A stretch of 39,101 nt of DNA. Origin: Gammaproteobacteria bacterium. Lineage in GTDB: Bacteria; Pseudomonadota; Gammaproteobacteria; Coxiellales; Coxiellaceae. The stretch is taken from positions 1-39,101 of the forward strand of contig JAUIAD010000029.1 in NCBI GenBank assembly GCA_030425685.1, read 5' to 3'. Below the pieces are notes generated by a model. The model saw only the letters and a program-made list of their open reading frames with translations, was not told where the DNA came from and ran no database searches. Of the stretch, positions 15,581 through 25,071 are shown piece by piece; position 1 is the first letter of the stretch; every line of letters starts with the position of its first letter. Made by a program: the position numbers and the translations under genes.

Positions 15581-18013
15581 ATGATGAGACGAACAACTAA
15601 ATCACAACCAGAAGCTAAACAAACCTTTAATGCCGTTGTTGTAACACCCAATATTGCTGGCAATGTCGCTGCAGCACAACAACGTGAAAGCAAACATGGC
15701 GCCATGGTAAACTCCAGTGTTCATAGCTCTGCTCACCTAGGAGGAAAAAGCTACAACCCCAAATTAGGCGGAAGCTGTTCTCTCCAACAAATCATTAGCA
15801 TATTACGAAACGACGTAACGAATCAACGCCACAGTGGCAGAGATCATTGGCTGAATTACTATTTAAGCTTGAAGTTTGTCGAGAAAAGATATGAAAAATT
15901 TCCTGACCATGGAATGCAACTCGATGAGTTTTATACCATTGCCAGCCGCTATTACTCCTTATTAGTGGAAGATGCCAAACTAAATTTTGCCAAAGTTTCA
16001 ATCCAAGGTGTTAAAAAACTCATTGAATCTAATGTCGAACTATCAAAATCGCAATGGGAAACGTTGCTAAATGATGATTGCATCATAAAAAAATCATACT
16101 TTACTAATCAAAAATCATTTAATACTTTTTTCTCTGCATTATCACACGAGAACCAACAGAATGTTCGCTCAGTGTTAAGAACAGAAGCCACACAATCAAA
16201 AGAGCAGTTCCTACAGTTCTTAGCGTTCTTTGAACTACAAGATAGCAAAGAGTATGACACTATTGCTCGTGGTGCACATTTTAAAGACCTTTGCGCTTGT
16301 AATAAGGCGTGTGATACCCCTGAAGATTTATTAAAGTTTCTTAACCAGCAAAACAAATACAACCGCATTGCTATTATTACGTCACAAGCATTTGCCAGTT
16401 ATAATCGCTCTGGTATTGCTGCACTCATTGCACAGCCAAATTTTAACGCTGACAACTTTACCATTGATGATTTTCTCACGCTGTTAAACCGACTCGATAA
16501 AAATCATCAAGACTATAAAAAAGATGCCGAAAAAATATTAAAGAAAATCGCTTTTTCATTGATTGCCAACTACGACAGCACGATTCGCGCCCTTAAAAAT
16601 AAAGAGCTTGCACGGCTGCACGCTAGCAGCCCTTTATTCCAACATATTATTCGCCAATGCGCGATCAAGCACGACTATGAAAGAAACAAGCAACAACAAT
16701 CTCCCATTGCCTTTAACGTCGGCGATGACATCAGCTTCATCACAGAATCCAAAAATGAAGAAAAGTTAGAACTCACCCCACCAACGCACTTTGAACTGAT
16801 TATTACAGCAAGAAATCTTAAAGAAAATGGCCTCGCCAATTTAGCCGTTGGCACCTATTGCCAAGCAATGAACTTAGGCCAAAATGATATCCATCAAGAC
16901 ACCTTGCAACAAGCATTTACCTTGGCAATAAACAATGGCGCAACTGAACACTACCGACACCTCGATCAGTTATTTAAACGTCACTTTACAGAAGAAACGA
17001 CCGAATTTGGTTCAAGGAATAATCCATGCGAGATTATTGCCGAGCTGGTCAAAAAAGAACACCAGAGAAAAATACTGGTGCAAGCAAGTGGTCAGGCATA
17101 TTCATTAGATAGAACAGTAGAACAAACCCTGGTTGGCTATACCCGCTATGTAGTTGATCAAGCAGAGCTAAATCCACTTTGTTTTACACAGCAACTTGAA
17201 TCATTGAAAAACTCATGGCAATCTGTTCTAGCGTTATTTACACCTGGTAGTCAGAAACATCTGGTGGCGCTTAGCTGGTACGTTTATGCTAGCGGTGAAG
17301 ATAATGATAACAGCAACAGAACACTAAACCTGCTTTACAACACCTATTTCACTAACCAACAGCGCTGTAATGCAGCTATTTTAAGGCTATTATTAACAAT
17401 CCAAACACACCCAAACCCTTCGGCAGCGCAAATCAATAAATGCTTTAAATTTCGCAACAGTGAAGACAACGGATGTTTTGCCTTCTTCACTAACCGCTTA
17501 AACACGGATGAACAAACGAAAAGTACTATTATTAGAGCGCTAAACTCTAGAGACGCCTATGATCAATTTAATCGACAGGTTGAACCTTTAGAGTTTAGTA
17601 ATGATAATTTGCAGCATTTAAGAAACACACTTATCCCTGTAGCAAAAGCGTCAACAGCGCTGCTACGTCAACCAACACAAAAAGGTTGGCGTTATTATGG
17701 CAAGATGGCTGTTGGCGGGCTTTTAATTGCTGGCGGGGCAGCCTTAATATTATTAGGCATATTAAAGTTTGCTGGCACCTTAACAATGGGGGCACCCGCA
17801 GCATTTGGCTTTCTAGCAGGTGGCGTTGCAAGCATCGGCTTAGGCGTGGCATTGATAAAGAAAACCAAGAAGAGCGCTGCAATGCCAACCTGCAAACAGT
17901 ATACAGGAGGCTTTCTGACAGCAAATAAAAACTATATGACAGATGCAAAAGGACAAGGAGCTCCCAGCGCTCCTCCTCCACCCTACTCGCATTGGCAATA
18001 TACTGGGCTTTAG
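15581..18013 (+). CDS. large orphan protein with C-terminal membrane hairpin
   Basis: An 810-aa protein of no family I recognise. Residues ~60-690 are a long, mostly helical, soluble-looking region. Two hydrophobic segments (about 707-728 and 737-757, Gly/Ala-rich) form a hairpin and are followed by a basic patch (KKTKK). The C-terminal tail is Pro-rich (SAPPPPYSHWQY). No N-terminal signal peptide is present. The ATG at 15581 has GGGAGA upstream. It lies just after the ClpV-like N-domain gene and overlaps the 3' end of tssA by 4 bp in convergent orientation. Its position suggests a T6SS-linked role, for instance an effector with a membrane hairpin, but this is inference. Confidence 0.6.
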   Translation: MMRRTTKSQPEAKQTFNAVVVTPNIAGNVAAAQQRESKHGAMVNSSVHSSAHLGGKSYNPKLGGSCSLQQIISILRNDVTNQRHSGRDHWLNYYLSLKFVEKRYEKFPDHGMQLDEFYTIASRYYSLLVEDAKLNFAKVSIQGVKKLIESNVELSKSQWETLLNDDCIIKKSYFTNQKSFNTFFSALSHENQQNVRSVLRTEATQSKEQFLQFLAFFELQDSKEYDTIARGAHFKDLCACNKACDTPEDLLKFLNQQNKYNRIAIITSQAFASYNRSGIAALIAQPNFNADNFTIDDFLTLLNRLDKNHQDYKKDAEKILKKIAFSLIANYDSTIRALKNKELARLHASSPLFQHIIRQCAIKHDYERNKQQQSPIAFNVGDDISFITESKNEEKLELTPPTHFELIITARNLKENGLANLAVGTYCQAMNLGQNDIHQDTLQQAFTLAINNGATEHYRHLDQLFKRHFTEETTEFGSRNNPCEIIAELVKKEHQRKILVQASGQAYSLDRTVEQTLVGYTRYVVDQAELNPLCFTQQLESLKNSWQSVLALFTPGSQKHLVALSWYVYASGEDNDNSNRTLNLLYNTYFTNQQRCNAAILRLLLTIQTHPNPSAAQINKCFKFRNSEDNGCFAFFTNRLNTDEQTKSTIIRALNSRDAYDQFNRQVEPLEFSNDNLQHLRNTLIPVAKASTALLRQPTQKGWRYYGKMAVGGLLIAGGAALILLGILKFAGTLTMGAPAAFGFLAGGVASIGLGVALIKKTKKSAAMPTCKQYTGGFLTANKNYMTDAKGQGAPSAPPPPYSHWQYTGL

Positions 18014-19212
18014 TACTGCCCAGGGTCGTAACCACCGCCCGGTGGTCCACCAAATCCGCCACCACCGCCGGGTGGCATGCCACCACCCGGCGGCCCGCCA
18101 AATCCGCCACCGCCTGGTGGCATTTGCGGTGGTGGAGGCTGGTATCCAAAGATCGTAAATAAAGCTTCTAATGTAGTGTTTTTCTGCATCATCATATTAA
18201 TAATGCCTTCAAAATTCATCCCTAACCATTGATGCGCTGTCTTTAGCAGCATCAACACGGGTGTGTGTTGGTATTCAGCTTCTAGATATTCCATACACCG
18301 TGTTAATGCTTCTTTTACATCTTCTGGGGAACTGATTCGCGCTGGACCACCACCACCATCCATCGGCATGGGACCTCCTGGAAATGACGCTGCATCATCC
18401 CCCATCATAGGCGGCAATTCATCTGATTCTTCAGGGCCTTCTAGGGCTTTAATTCTGCCACCAAATAGCTCTGTAATATCTTCCAAAGGCTCTTTAATGG
18501 GAAAGAAGAGATTTTCATTGTCTTCAGGCAGGTCTAGGGCTTGGATAATCGGTTGGAGTGTTGACTCAATATCCTTAATTGAGTTATTAGCGCTTTCTAG
18601 CGCTTCATAGAAAGACTTCATCCTTTCCAAAGAAGTCTGATCAAAGATAGCATTAAACTGATCCATCTCCAGTGGCTTTTTTTCATCCTCTTCTTCCAAG
18701 ATATGACTAGCTTGCCTATCTGGATAAACAATCATTAAGTAGTCCATATAAGTATATAAATGGTCACTACTTGGATTAACTAAGAGAAGAAATTTTAATG
18801 GGCCAGCAACTTTTTCACCCAGCCATAAGAGCTGTTTAATAAAAACTATCATGCTCTCTGGGTCTATTTGATCATGAATGCTGGCGACATGATCTACTAA
18901 TACTTTTAAATAGGATAACCCTTTTGCTAGCCCAAAAATACCATACATATAAACTAGCGCTTCAACCAACCATGCAAAAAATATAGCATTATTGTTGGCT
19001 GACTGCGTGACCTCATAACACGAGATAAGATATTTTTTAAAGTCTGAATCTTCAATCGCCTTATTACGAACTTCTTTTAGATCATAATACTCCGGACTCA
19101 TTAAGGCATCTGGATTTAACCATACCTGTACATTCTCTTCCAACTCCTTGCTCAGCTTATCTGCATCAAGGTCAACGTACCATTCTTTGGGTGCATTACT
19201 TTCTAATTTCAT
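18010..19212 (-). CDS. tssA: T6SS protein TssA (ImpA domain) with Gly/Pro-rich tail
   Basis: A 400-aa baseplate/tube-assembly factor. The N-terminal ImpA_N-type region is recognisable (PEYYDLKEVRNKAIED, FAWLVEALVYMYGIFGLAKG). The C-terminal TssA motif follows (VKEALTRCMEYLEAEYQHTP, LLKTAHQWLG). The middle has acidic and Gly/Pro/Met stretches. After residue ~355 the protein is a tail of GGGFGGPPGGG-like units, not usual for TssA. The ATG at 19212 has GGTAGG about 8 nt upstream. It follows tssM by 28 bp and is the last gene of the tssK-L-M-A unit. In the family TssA caps and primes polymerisation of the Hcp tube and sheath. Confidence 0.8.
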   Translation of the reverse strand: MKLESNAPKEWYVDLDADKLSKELEENVQVWLNPDALMSPEYYDLKEVRNKAIEDSDFKKYLISCYEVTQSANNNAIFFAWLVEALVYMYGIFGLAKGLSYLKVLVDHVASIHDQIDPESMIVFIKQLLWLGEKVAGPLKFLLLVNPSSDHLYTYMDYLMIVYPDRQASHILEEEDEKKPLEMDQFNAIFDQTSLERMKSFYEALESANNSIKDIESTLQPIIQALDLPEDNENLFFPIKEPLEDITELFGGRIKALEGPEESDELPPMMGDDAASFPGGPMPMDGGGGPARISSPEDVKEALTRCMEYLEAEYQHTPVLMLLKTAHQWLGMNFEGIINMMMQKNTTLEALFTIFGYQPPPPQMPPGGGGFGGPPGGGMPPGGGGGFGGPPGGGYDPGQY

Positions 19213-19240
19213 AATGGCTACCTACCAATTGTCAAATTTG

Positions 19241-22200
19241 TTAATGCTTACAATAAAACTGTATTGTCTTTAATAAAATCTTCGGTGTATTTTTACAGCA
19301 ATGATCACAAAAGGTTTTGTATTTTTTATAATTATACATGCACTCTTTTCTATGATCATAGCACAGTTTACTAATATTATGATTTCCCTTAAAAGAGCTA
19401 AAATTAGTATTATGCGCTACTCGCTTTGAACTTGATTTTCGTCTACTGCTGCGGTGTTTTGTTTTTTTATGTGTAGCATGTGCCGGCTGAGTATATTTTT
19501 GATAGCTAACATTCTTACTATACTGCATTGGATAATAACGCTTTACTTGCGCACTTTTTCTTTTTTGAGAAGAGCGTGTGGAAGAATAGCGTTTACGCGA
19601 TTTAGTATGAGCCGTTGTTTTGTGCCTTGATGCTGTTTTGCGCGTACTTGTTTTTACTGGCACAACAGCATGATACTGACTGCTTTTAGGCTTCGTTCCT
19701 GTAGAGTGATGACCACTAGACTTCGATGAAGATGCAGGCTCACTATATTTTTCAGGCGCCTTTCGTGACTTTGTTTTTACAGGCACTGCATAATGCTGTG
19801 TGCTTTGACTTCCTTGCGTATGCGTTGCACCTGAATGCGCTGGTACTTGCTGCGGTTGCTGTTGATTGACTGGTGCCTCATAAGTCTTCGAATTGCGTGG
19901 TTGCCCCGGAGAAGCATAACTCTGCTGATGAGAAGAACCAGCTGCCTTAGACTTTGCTTGATTGACAGGCACAGAATAACTCGTTGAGGTATGAGTAGAA
20001 GGCTTAGCCTTTTTATAATGCCGTTTTGTACCTGAATACAAAGGCGGCAAATGGCTTTTACCTGGCACAATGCTGACTTCTTCGTTTTTAACACGATACA
20101 TATCCGGATTGTTTTTAGAGAACATGTCGTGCTCTGAATAGGACTTGTAGGATTTTTTCGCTTTATAAGGCTCTGTATACTTCGCGTGCGATTCTGGATA
20201 GCGATCAGAATAGCGACCAGGATAGCGCGGATACTTATGCGCGGTGCCCTTTGTCATAACAGTTGGTACGGTTGAAACCAATTTAACATTACCTAGTGCT
20301 GCCGGTGTGTTGTAAGGAAACTCTGGCATAACTAAAGGTTTGACTGTTTTCGCATCCAAAAGTTTAAGTCCCACATAAAGCCTGACATAAGAAGGCCGGC
20401 TAACAATAGACTTAACCCCTTTTGTTTGGTTGGTTTGTGTAGGAATAACAAAAGATAATGACGTACCCAGTTTTTGATTTTGTGGAAACATGGTTGTTCT
20501 GTGCCCGGCAATCAATCTAAGTAAAGACCATGGATCTGATGAGCTAAAAGTAGCTTTAGGACCAGACACACTCAAATCACCAGAGCCTGGTGACTTCGGC
20601 AACTGTGGAGAATCAGCCGCCCACAGTAGTTCAAAAGCAATCGGATCACCATACTGCCATAAAATACGGTTCTTTGGCTTGCTGGGACTAATGGAACCAT
20701 TGGTATCACTGAAATTCCAATTTAAAATCTGATCGGCACCGACTTCGTTTGTTTGATTAATGCGATAGACCATCTGCACATAAAATGAAGGCAGCGAAAC
20801 ATTTGTTTTTGCATTAGCTAATAAAAAGTTTAACGAGTCATTGAGCTTTTTCAAAAATGCATATTTCTGCTTTGACTGTATATCCTTGCGCTTTTTATAC
20901 ATGTCTAATAAAAATTTAAGATCCTTATTATACGTAAAATAAAAATTCGACAAGGTAGCGTAGGGTAAAGACTCGGCTCTCATATTCTTAGGAGAAACAA
21001 AAGGGAAGTTACCCATTAGATAAGCAGAAAATGCTGCTAAAATCGTATCGTATTTACTGGTTGAAGCCGTAGTAGCCTGCTGAGTACACATACTATACAT
21101 CTGTGATTTTAGCTCACGTAGTGTAAAGGTATAAAAATCATTACCCGTTGGTTGATTAGCAAGGAAAGCCGGGCAGTTAGAAAGCTGCACCTTATTGATG
21201 CCTTTTAAAATAAAATCTTGCAATTGACCAAAGGAATTTTTTAACGTTTTATTCTTTTGGCTCATATTGAATATTTTGGCGGTATTTTGCCAAAATGAAA
21301 CAACATTACTATTATTATCAAACAGGCTAATAATAGGCCCAGGCACAAGATCAACTAATTGTAACGGCCCTTTTGCCAAACCCACTCCGTCAGATTTCAT
21401 CACTTGATTCTGCGCATCTAAATAGGATTTCAAATCGTTTGTTGAAGTAACATCATAGGCACGAAACGCTAATGGTTGTTTTGCATCACCGAGGGACATA
21501 TCCCCTTGCGGAATATAAAGCTTATAACCAAGTATATTTGTCTTTAGCATACTCAAGGTATTGACCGACATCTTGCTGAGAATATTATAAACTTGCTTCT
21601 CAGTTTCACTCATGCCCAAAGAGCCTAGATTTTTAGTTAAGCTTTTAAAATAAGGGTAGGCGCTATTAATATTAGAAATCAAAGATCGAAGTAATTGATT
21701 ACCACCCGCTTGCAGATCAGAAACGGGGATTGGCTCGATGCTATTGGTTAATAAACGCAGCGCTTCATTATCGATGGTCGACTTAATAATTCGATCAACG
21801 TATAAAATATCCAAGGGGTTTTTTAATTTCTTTTTATTGGCATTAAAATCTGCATACTTCTGTGTTAAATCAGATACTTTACTTAACTGCGAAATATTTA
21901 TCGTAAAATTACCGCTAGCCAAGGCTGCCGTGGATTGTTTTTCAATCGGACGGAAATCAATTTTAAAATTATAAGAAACAATAAAAGAAGCTGCTCTGTA
22001 TAAAGAAAGAAATTTCTGCGATAACGCATAGCCTCTAAAATTGCTGTAATAATTAAAAACTTGCTCACTTAACGGCAAGGAATAAGTAATGTTTTTTCCG
22101 ACCTCTTCATTAAATCGCTTTATGTATTTTTTATCGTAATCCTTATATTGACTCTGCGAAATTAAATCATTACGTAGCGACTCATTTAACGCTCTTACAT

Positions 22201-24277
22201 AATTTCCAATGCCATAATCTATCATTTGCTGCTTGGTAAACATCTTTTGTTTACCTTGCACATAACCGACAACCGTATTAACAGAGTCTAAAGCGTACTT
22301 TAATCTTCCGACATCAACTAAAGCAAAACTTGAACGTTGATTTTGCGCCAATATCGTATTCGCAGAATTTAATGCACTTGATAATGGCCAGCTATTAATA
22401 AGTGTTGAACCATATTCGCTAAACATCATCAGCAGCTTTTCAAGTAATGCGGCTTTTGTTTTAGAATAATCAAACGTTTTCAGTTTGTTATAAAGTCTTA
22501 ATTCTGAGATGCGATTAAGTTGTTCTTTGCTAAAATTTAATTTATCTCCTTTGCCACCAGGTACAAACTTAATTAGCTGATTAATATCTTCTTGTGAAGT
22601 TGAACCTGATAGTGAATTATAAATTTTAATAAAATCTAAAACCGAGGTGATATCACTAACCGCTTGATTTAGATTTTGGTATTTGACAAAGTCTTGTAAA
22701 TTACCGGTATACAAATCCTTCGCAACAATTTGTGGCATATTTAGCACTTCATTAATTTTAGTTTGTGCCGCAGTGTAAAGCACATTCGTCAATAATAAAG
22801 TTTGTATATCACTCATCATCTTAGGTAGCGATATGGCTAAAGGACTTACCCACGACGCAGGTAACCACGAGCTCATAATAGACCACTTCTTCTGCGAAAC
22901 AGTATCATAGAGCCTATTCCATGAAGCCGAACTATCTCCTTTTTGCGATGCCAGTTGTGACATATCACTGGCTGTATGCTCCAAGGGCTGTGTTAACGTT
23001 GCAATTTTTTTATCCGACTGATAATCACCCAGGAAAAGGAATAAAAGGAAAATTGACACCAGAAGATAAACAAAAGAATTCTTAATCGCACCCTTAAAAG
23101 TATTAGACTTAACAACATTACCCGCTACCGCTTTATCACCAACAAAAAGTTTTGAAAAGAGATCCTTGGTGAAAACCATTTGCGCAGAGTCTGACGTTGC
23201 AGCGCCTTCGTCTTTGCGTAAAACAAAATAAATACCACGAACAAAATAACGATCACGACCATAAATAACAATATTGATTTGATCATGCAGTTTATTTTTA
23301 AATTCGTCTAAGGTAGCAACTAAATATTCTTTAATAAAGATGGCATTTCTATCTTTGCACTGCAGATCTGAAACGGTAAAAATGTAATCTTTTAATGCAT
23401 CAATGCGAGGCGACATACTCTCTGTTGCATGTTTCACCGCGTAATCAATACGATTAAGCATCAACGATGCTCTGTTTGTCCAACCAAAAATTTGCCCTGA
23501 TGCTTTTTCGGGAATACTGTCAGCTAACAGTTTTAAACCTTGAATTTTGTCAGATTGTGTCAAAGTAAAATACAGCGGCAATTGATAGGTGACATACCGC
23601 GACACGGTCTGTAAACACTCATTCATAAAGATTAATTCTTCTGAAGCTTCGGGCACTCCCCCTTCTTCTTTTTTGTCCTCCTTTTTGTCTTCCATTTCAA
23701 GCTCAGCATCTTCATCATCTTGCGCAATCACACAACCCGGTGCGATCTCAGCGCAAGCGAAGGTAAAGAGCAACCCATCTACTTTTCGTCTTTTGCGATA
23801 TTTTTTTAAATTGGCAAAAACAAATTTTATTACTTCTCTTAACTCAGTTTCTTTTAACTTACCATCTTCGTATTGTGCATTTATCTCAATATAAATGCCT
23901 TTACCTGAGATCCAGATAATACAGGGATCGCCCTCTTTTACTAAAGGATAGCCAAAAGGAAAATACAAACCAGAATCACGCACCAAGGTAGATTTACCGC
24001 TACCCTCTTTTCCCAATAGAATATAGACTGGGTAGTCATATAACGAAGCATCATGTTTCTTGCCGACAAGTTGCGTTGCCTCTTTGAAGATTTCTTTGAC
24101 ACGTTCACGCTTACGGTTATACGAAAAGAAGTTAAATATCGATTTAAAACTTTCTTTGATGCCTTTCCACGTTACCGTGGGACCTGTCACTTTTCGCAGT
24201 TGTAATATTAAATAGACGATAAAAAATAAAGCTGCGGCAATACAGGCTATTAACAGAATATACTGCGACACCGTCAT
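19241..24277 (-). CDS. tssM: T6SS membrane-complex protein TssM (IcmF) with long basic tail
   Basis: A 1678-aa inner-membrane protein forming the T6SS trans-envelope channel with TssL and TssJ. TM1 is at residues ~6-27 and TM2 at ~401-419. The cytoplasmic loop between them has an intact Walker A (GKEGSGKST, 89-97) and an acidic insert at ~187-213. The periplasmic IcmF region follows to ~1340. The last ~337 residues are an extra tail rich in Tyr, Lys, Ser, His and Pro, with recurring Y-x-VPV-type units. It ends in a Cys-rich stretch (ECMYNYKKYKTFCDHCCK). TssM proteins are usually ~1100-1300 aa. The start overlaps the tssL stop by 4 bp (ATGA), so translation is coupled. Confidence 0.93.
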   Translation of the reverse strand: MTVSQYILLIACIAAALFFIVYLILQLRKVTGPTVTWKGIKESFKSIFNFFSYNRKRERVKEIFKEATQLVGKKHDASLYDYPVYILLGKEGSGKSTLVRDSGLYFPFGYPLVKEGDPCIIWISGKGIYIEINAQYEDGKLKETELREVIKFVFANLKKYRKRRKVDGLLFTFACAEIAPGCVIAQDDEDAELEMEDKKEDKKEEGGVPEASEELIFMNECLQTVSRYVTYQLPLYFTLTQSDKIQGLKLLADSIPEKASGQIFGWTNRASLMLNRIDYAVKHATESMSPRIDALKDYIFTVSDLQCKDRNAIFIKEYLVATLDEFKNKLHDQINIVIYGRDRYFVRGIYFVLRKDEGAATSDSAQMVFTKDLFSKLFVGDKAVAGNVVKSNTFKGAIKNSFVYLLVSIFLLFLFLGDYQSDKKIATLTQPLEHTASDMSQLASQKGDSSASWNRLYDTVSQKKWSIMSSWLPASWVSPLAISLPKMMSDIQTLLLTNVLYTAAQTKINEVLNMPQIVAKDLYTGNLQDFVKYQNLNQAVSDITSVLDFIKIYNSLSGSTSQEDINQLIKFVPGGKGDKLNFSKEQLNRISELRLYNKLKTFDYSKTKAALLEKLLMMFSEYGSTLINSWPLSSALNSANTILAQNQRSSFALVDVGRLKYALDSVNTVVGYVQGKQKMFTKQQMIDYGIGNYVRALNESLRNDLISQSQYKDYDKKYIKRFNEEVGKNITYSLPLSEQVFNYYSNFRGYALSQKFLSLYRAASFIVSYNFKIDFRPIEKQSTAALASGNFTINISQLSKVSDLTQKYADFNANKKKLKNPLDILYVDRIIKSTIDNEALRLLTNSIEPIPVSDLQAGGNQLLRSLISNINSAYPYFKSLTKNLGSLGMSETEKQVYNILSKMSVNTLSMLKTNILGYKLYIPQGDMSLGDAKQPLAFRAYDVTSTNDLKSYLDAQNQVMKSDGVGLAKGPLQLVDLVPGPIISLFDNNSNVVSFWQNTAKIFNMSQKNKTLKNSFGQLQDFILKGINKVQLSNCPAFLANQPTGNDFYTFTLRELKSQMYSMCTQQATTASTSKYDTILAAFSAYLMGNFPFVSPKNMRAESLPYATLSNFYFTYNKDLKFLLDMYKKRKDIQSKQKYAFLKKLNDSLNFLLANAKTNVSLPSFYVQMVYRINQTNEVGADQILNWNFSDTNGSISPSKPKNRILWQYGDPIAFELLWAADSPQLPKSPGSGDLSVSGPKATFSSSDPWSLLRLIAGHRTTMFPQNQKLGTSLSFVIPTQTNQTKGVKSIVSRPSYVRLYVGLKLLDAKTVKPLVMPEFPYNTPAALGNVKLVSTVPTVMTKGTAHKYPRYPGRYSDRYPESHAKYTEPYKAKKSYKSYSEHDMFSKNNPDMYRVKNEEVSIVPGKSHLPPLYSGTKRHYKKAKPSTHTSTSYSVPVNQAKSKAAGSSHQQSYASPGQPRNSKTYEAPVNQQQPQQVPAHSGATHTQGSQSTQHYAVPVKTKSRKAPEKYSEPASSSKSSGHHSTGTKPKSSQYHAVVPVKTSTRKTASRHKTTAHTKSRKRYSSTRSSQKRKSAQVKRYYPMQYSKNVSYQKYTQPAHATHKKTKHRSSRRKSSSKRVAHNTNFSSFKGNHNISKLCYDHRKECMYNYKKYKTFCDHCCKNTPKILLKTIQFYCKH

Positions 24278-25071
24278 GCTTTTTGCGCTTCTAAGGTTGT
24301 TAACGAGCCTCTAATTTTTTTCGATATGCCCCTAATGGCACCAGAATTAGTCTCCCAAACAAAAAAGCTTAAAATGATAAACAAACCACAAACAAGCAAT
24401 ATTTTCCGTTTATAACGGCTGATGATAGGTAACAACTTAGGCTTGGCTTTGCTCATGATCTTTTTATAGTTACCTGGAAACATATTTTCGATGGTTCCGT
24501 AGATCGTATTGGCCTCACCTAAATAAAGGCAGAGTCTATTTTTTTGTGCGACAATTTCTTCGACATTACTATCACGGTACTTACCTCTAAACCCAGCGCC
24601 TAGCATGATAAGGTACAATTTTGCGAGCTGTTTATTGCGCTTGGTACGATATTTTAAAGCCGCATCAATGCGATAAAATATCTCATCACCCGCATCACGA
24701 GTCGTAAACATGCGATATTCAATCAAGTAGTTTCGCCATTCATCACCACCAAACCATTCCGTATTGAGCAAGGCTTCATCAATATAGACTGCGTAGATAT
24801 AGCGGATTTGTAAAATAAAATCATTACTGTAAACCCAGGCAGAGCTTTGTAAATTCTGTATAAACTGCTCTATCTTTTCACACAAAAAGTCTTGCAGCTC
24901 TTTTAAGTACACTTGCTTCTTGGTTGGATCATGAATAACTTCAGATTCTACTTTTTTTAAAGACTCAAATTCAGTTAGCTTATCCTGTAGATCATAAATT
25001 AACTGATAGAAATAGCTAACGGCTGGCGTATAGCTTTTATCTTTCTCTATCAGCTCTTTTATGTCAATCAT
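24274..25071 (-). CDS. tssL: T6SS membrane-complex protein TssL (DotU/IcmH)
   Basis: A 265-aa protein with a cytoplasmic helical DotU domain and one C-terminal membrane helix (223-239), the topology of TssL. Family motifs are visible: YAVYIDEALL (93-102), W-FGGDEWRNYLIE, and GFRGKYRD (160-167). There is no C-terminal peptidoglycan-binding OmpA domain, so anchoring to the wall must be done by another protein. The ATG at 25071 has GGAGGTG 3-4 nt upstream and abuts the tssK stop. It lies between tssK and tssM in one operon and binds both in known systems. Confidence 0.93.
   Translation of the reverse strand: MIDIKELIEKDKSYTPAVSYFYQLIYDLQDKLTEFESLKKVESEVIHDPTKKQVYLKELQDFLCEKIEQFIQNLQSSAWVYSNDFILQIRYIYAVYIDEALLNTEWFGGDEWRNYLIEYRMFTTRDAGDEIFYRIDAALKYRTKRNKQLAKLYLIMLGAGFRGKYRDSNVEEIVAQKNRLCLYLGEANTIYGTIENMFPGNYKKIMSKAKPKLLPIISRYKRKILLVCGLFIILSFFVWETNSGAIRGISKKIRGSLTTLEAQKA

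Noticed and set aside
17631-18149. 172-aa minus-strand frame at the end of the 810-aa gene and the tssA tail
   Set aside because: It is antisense to two better-supported genes and has the Cys/Arg/His/Leu-rich composition typical of a shadow frame.
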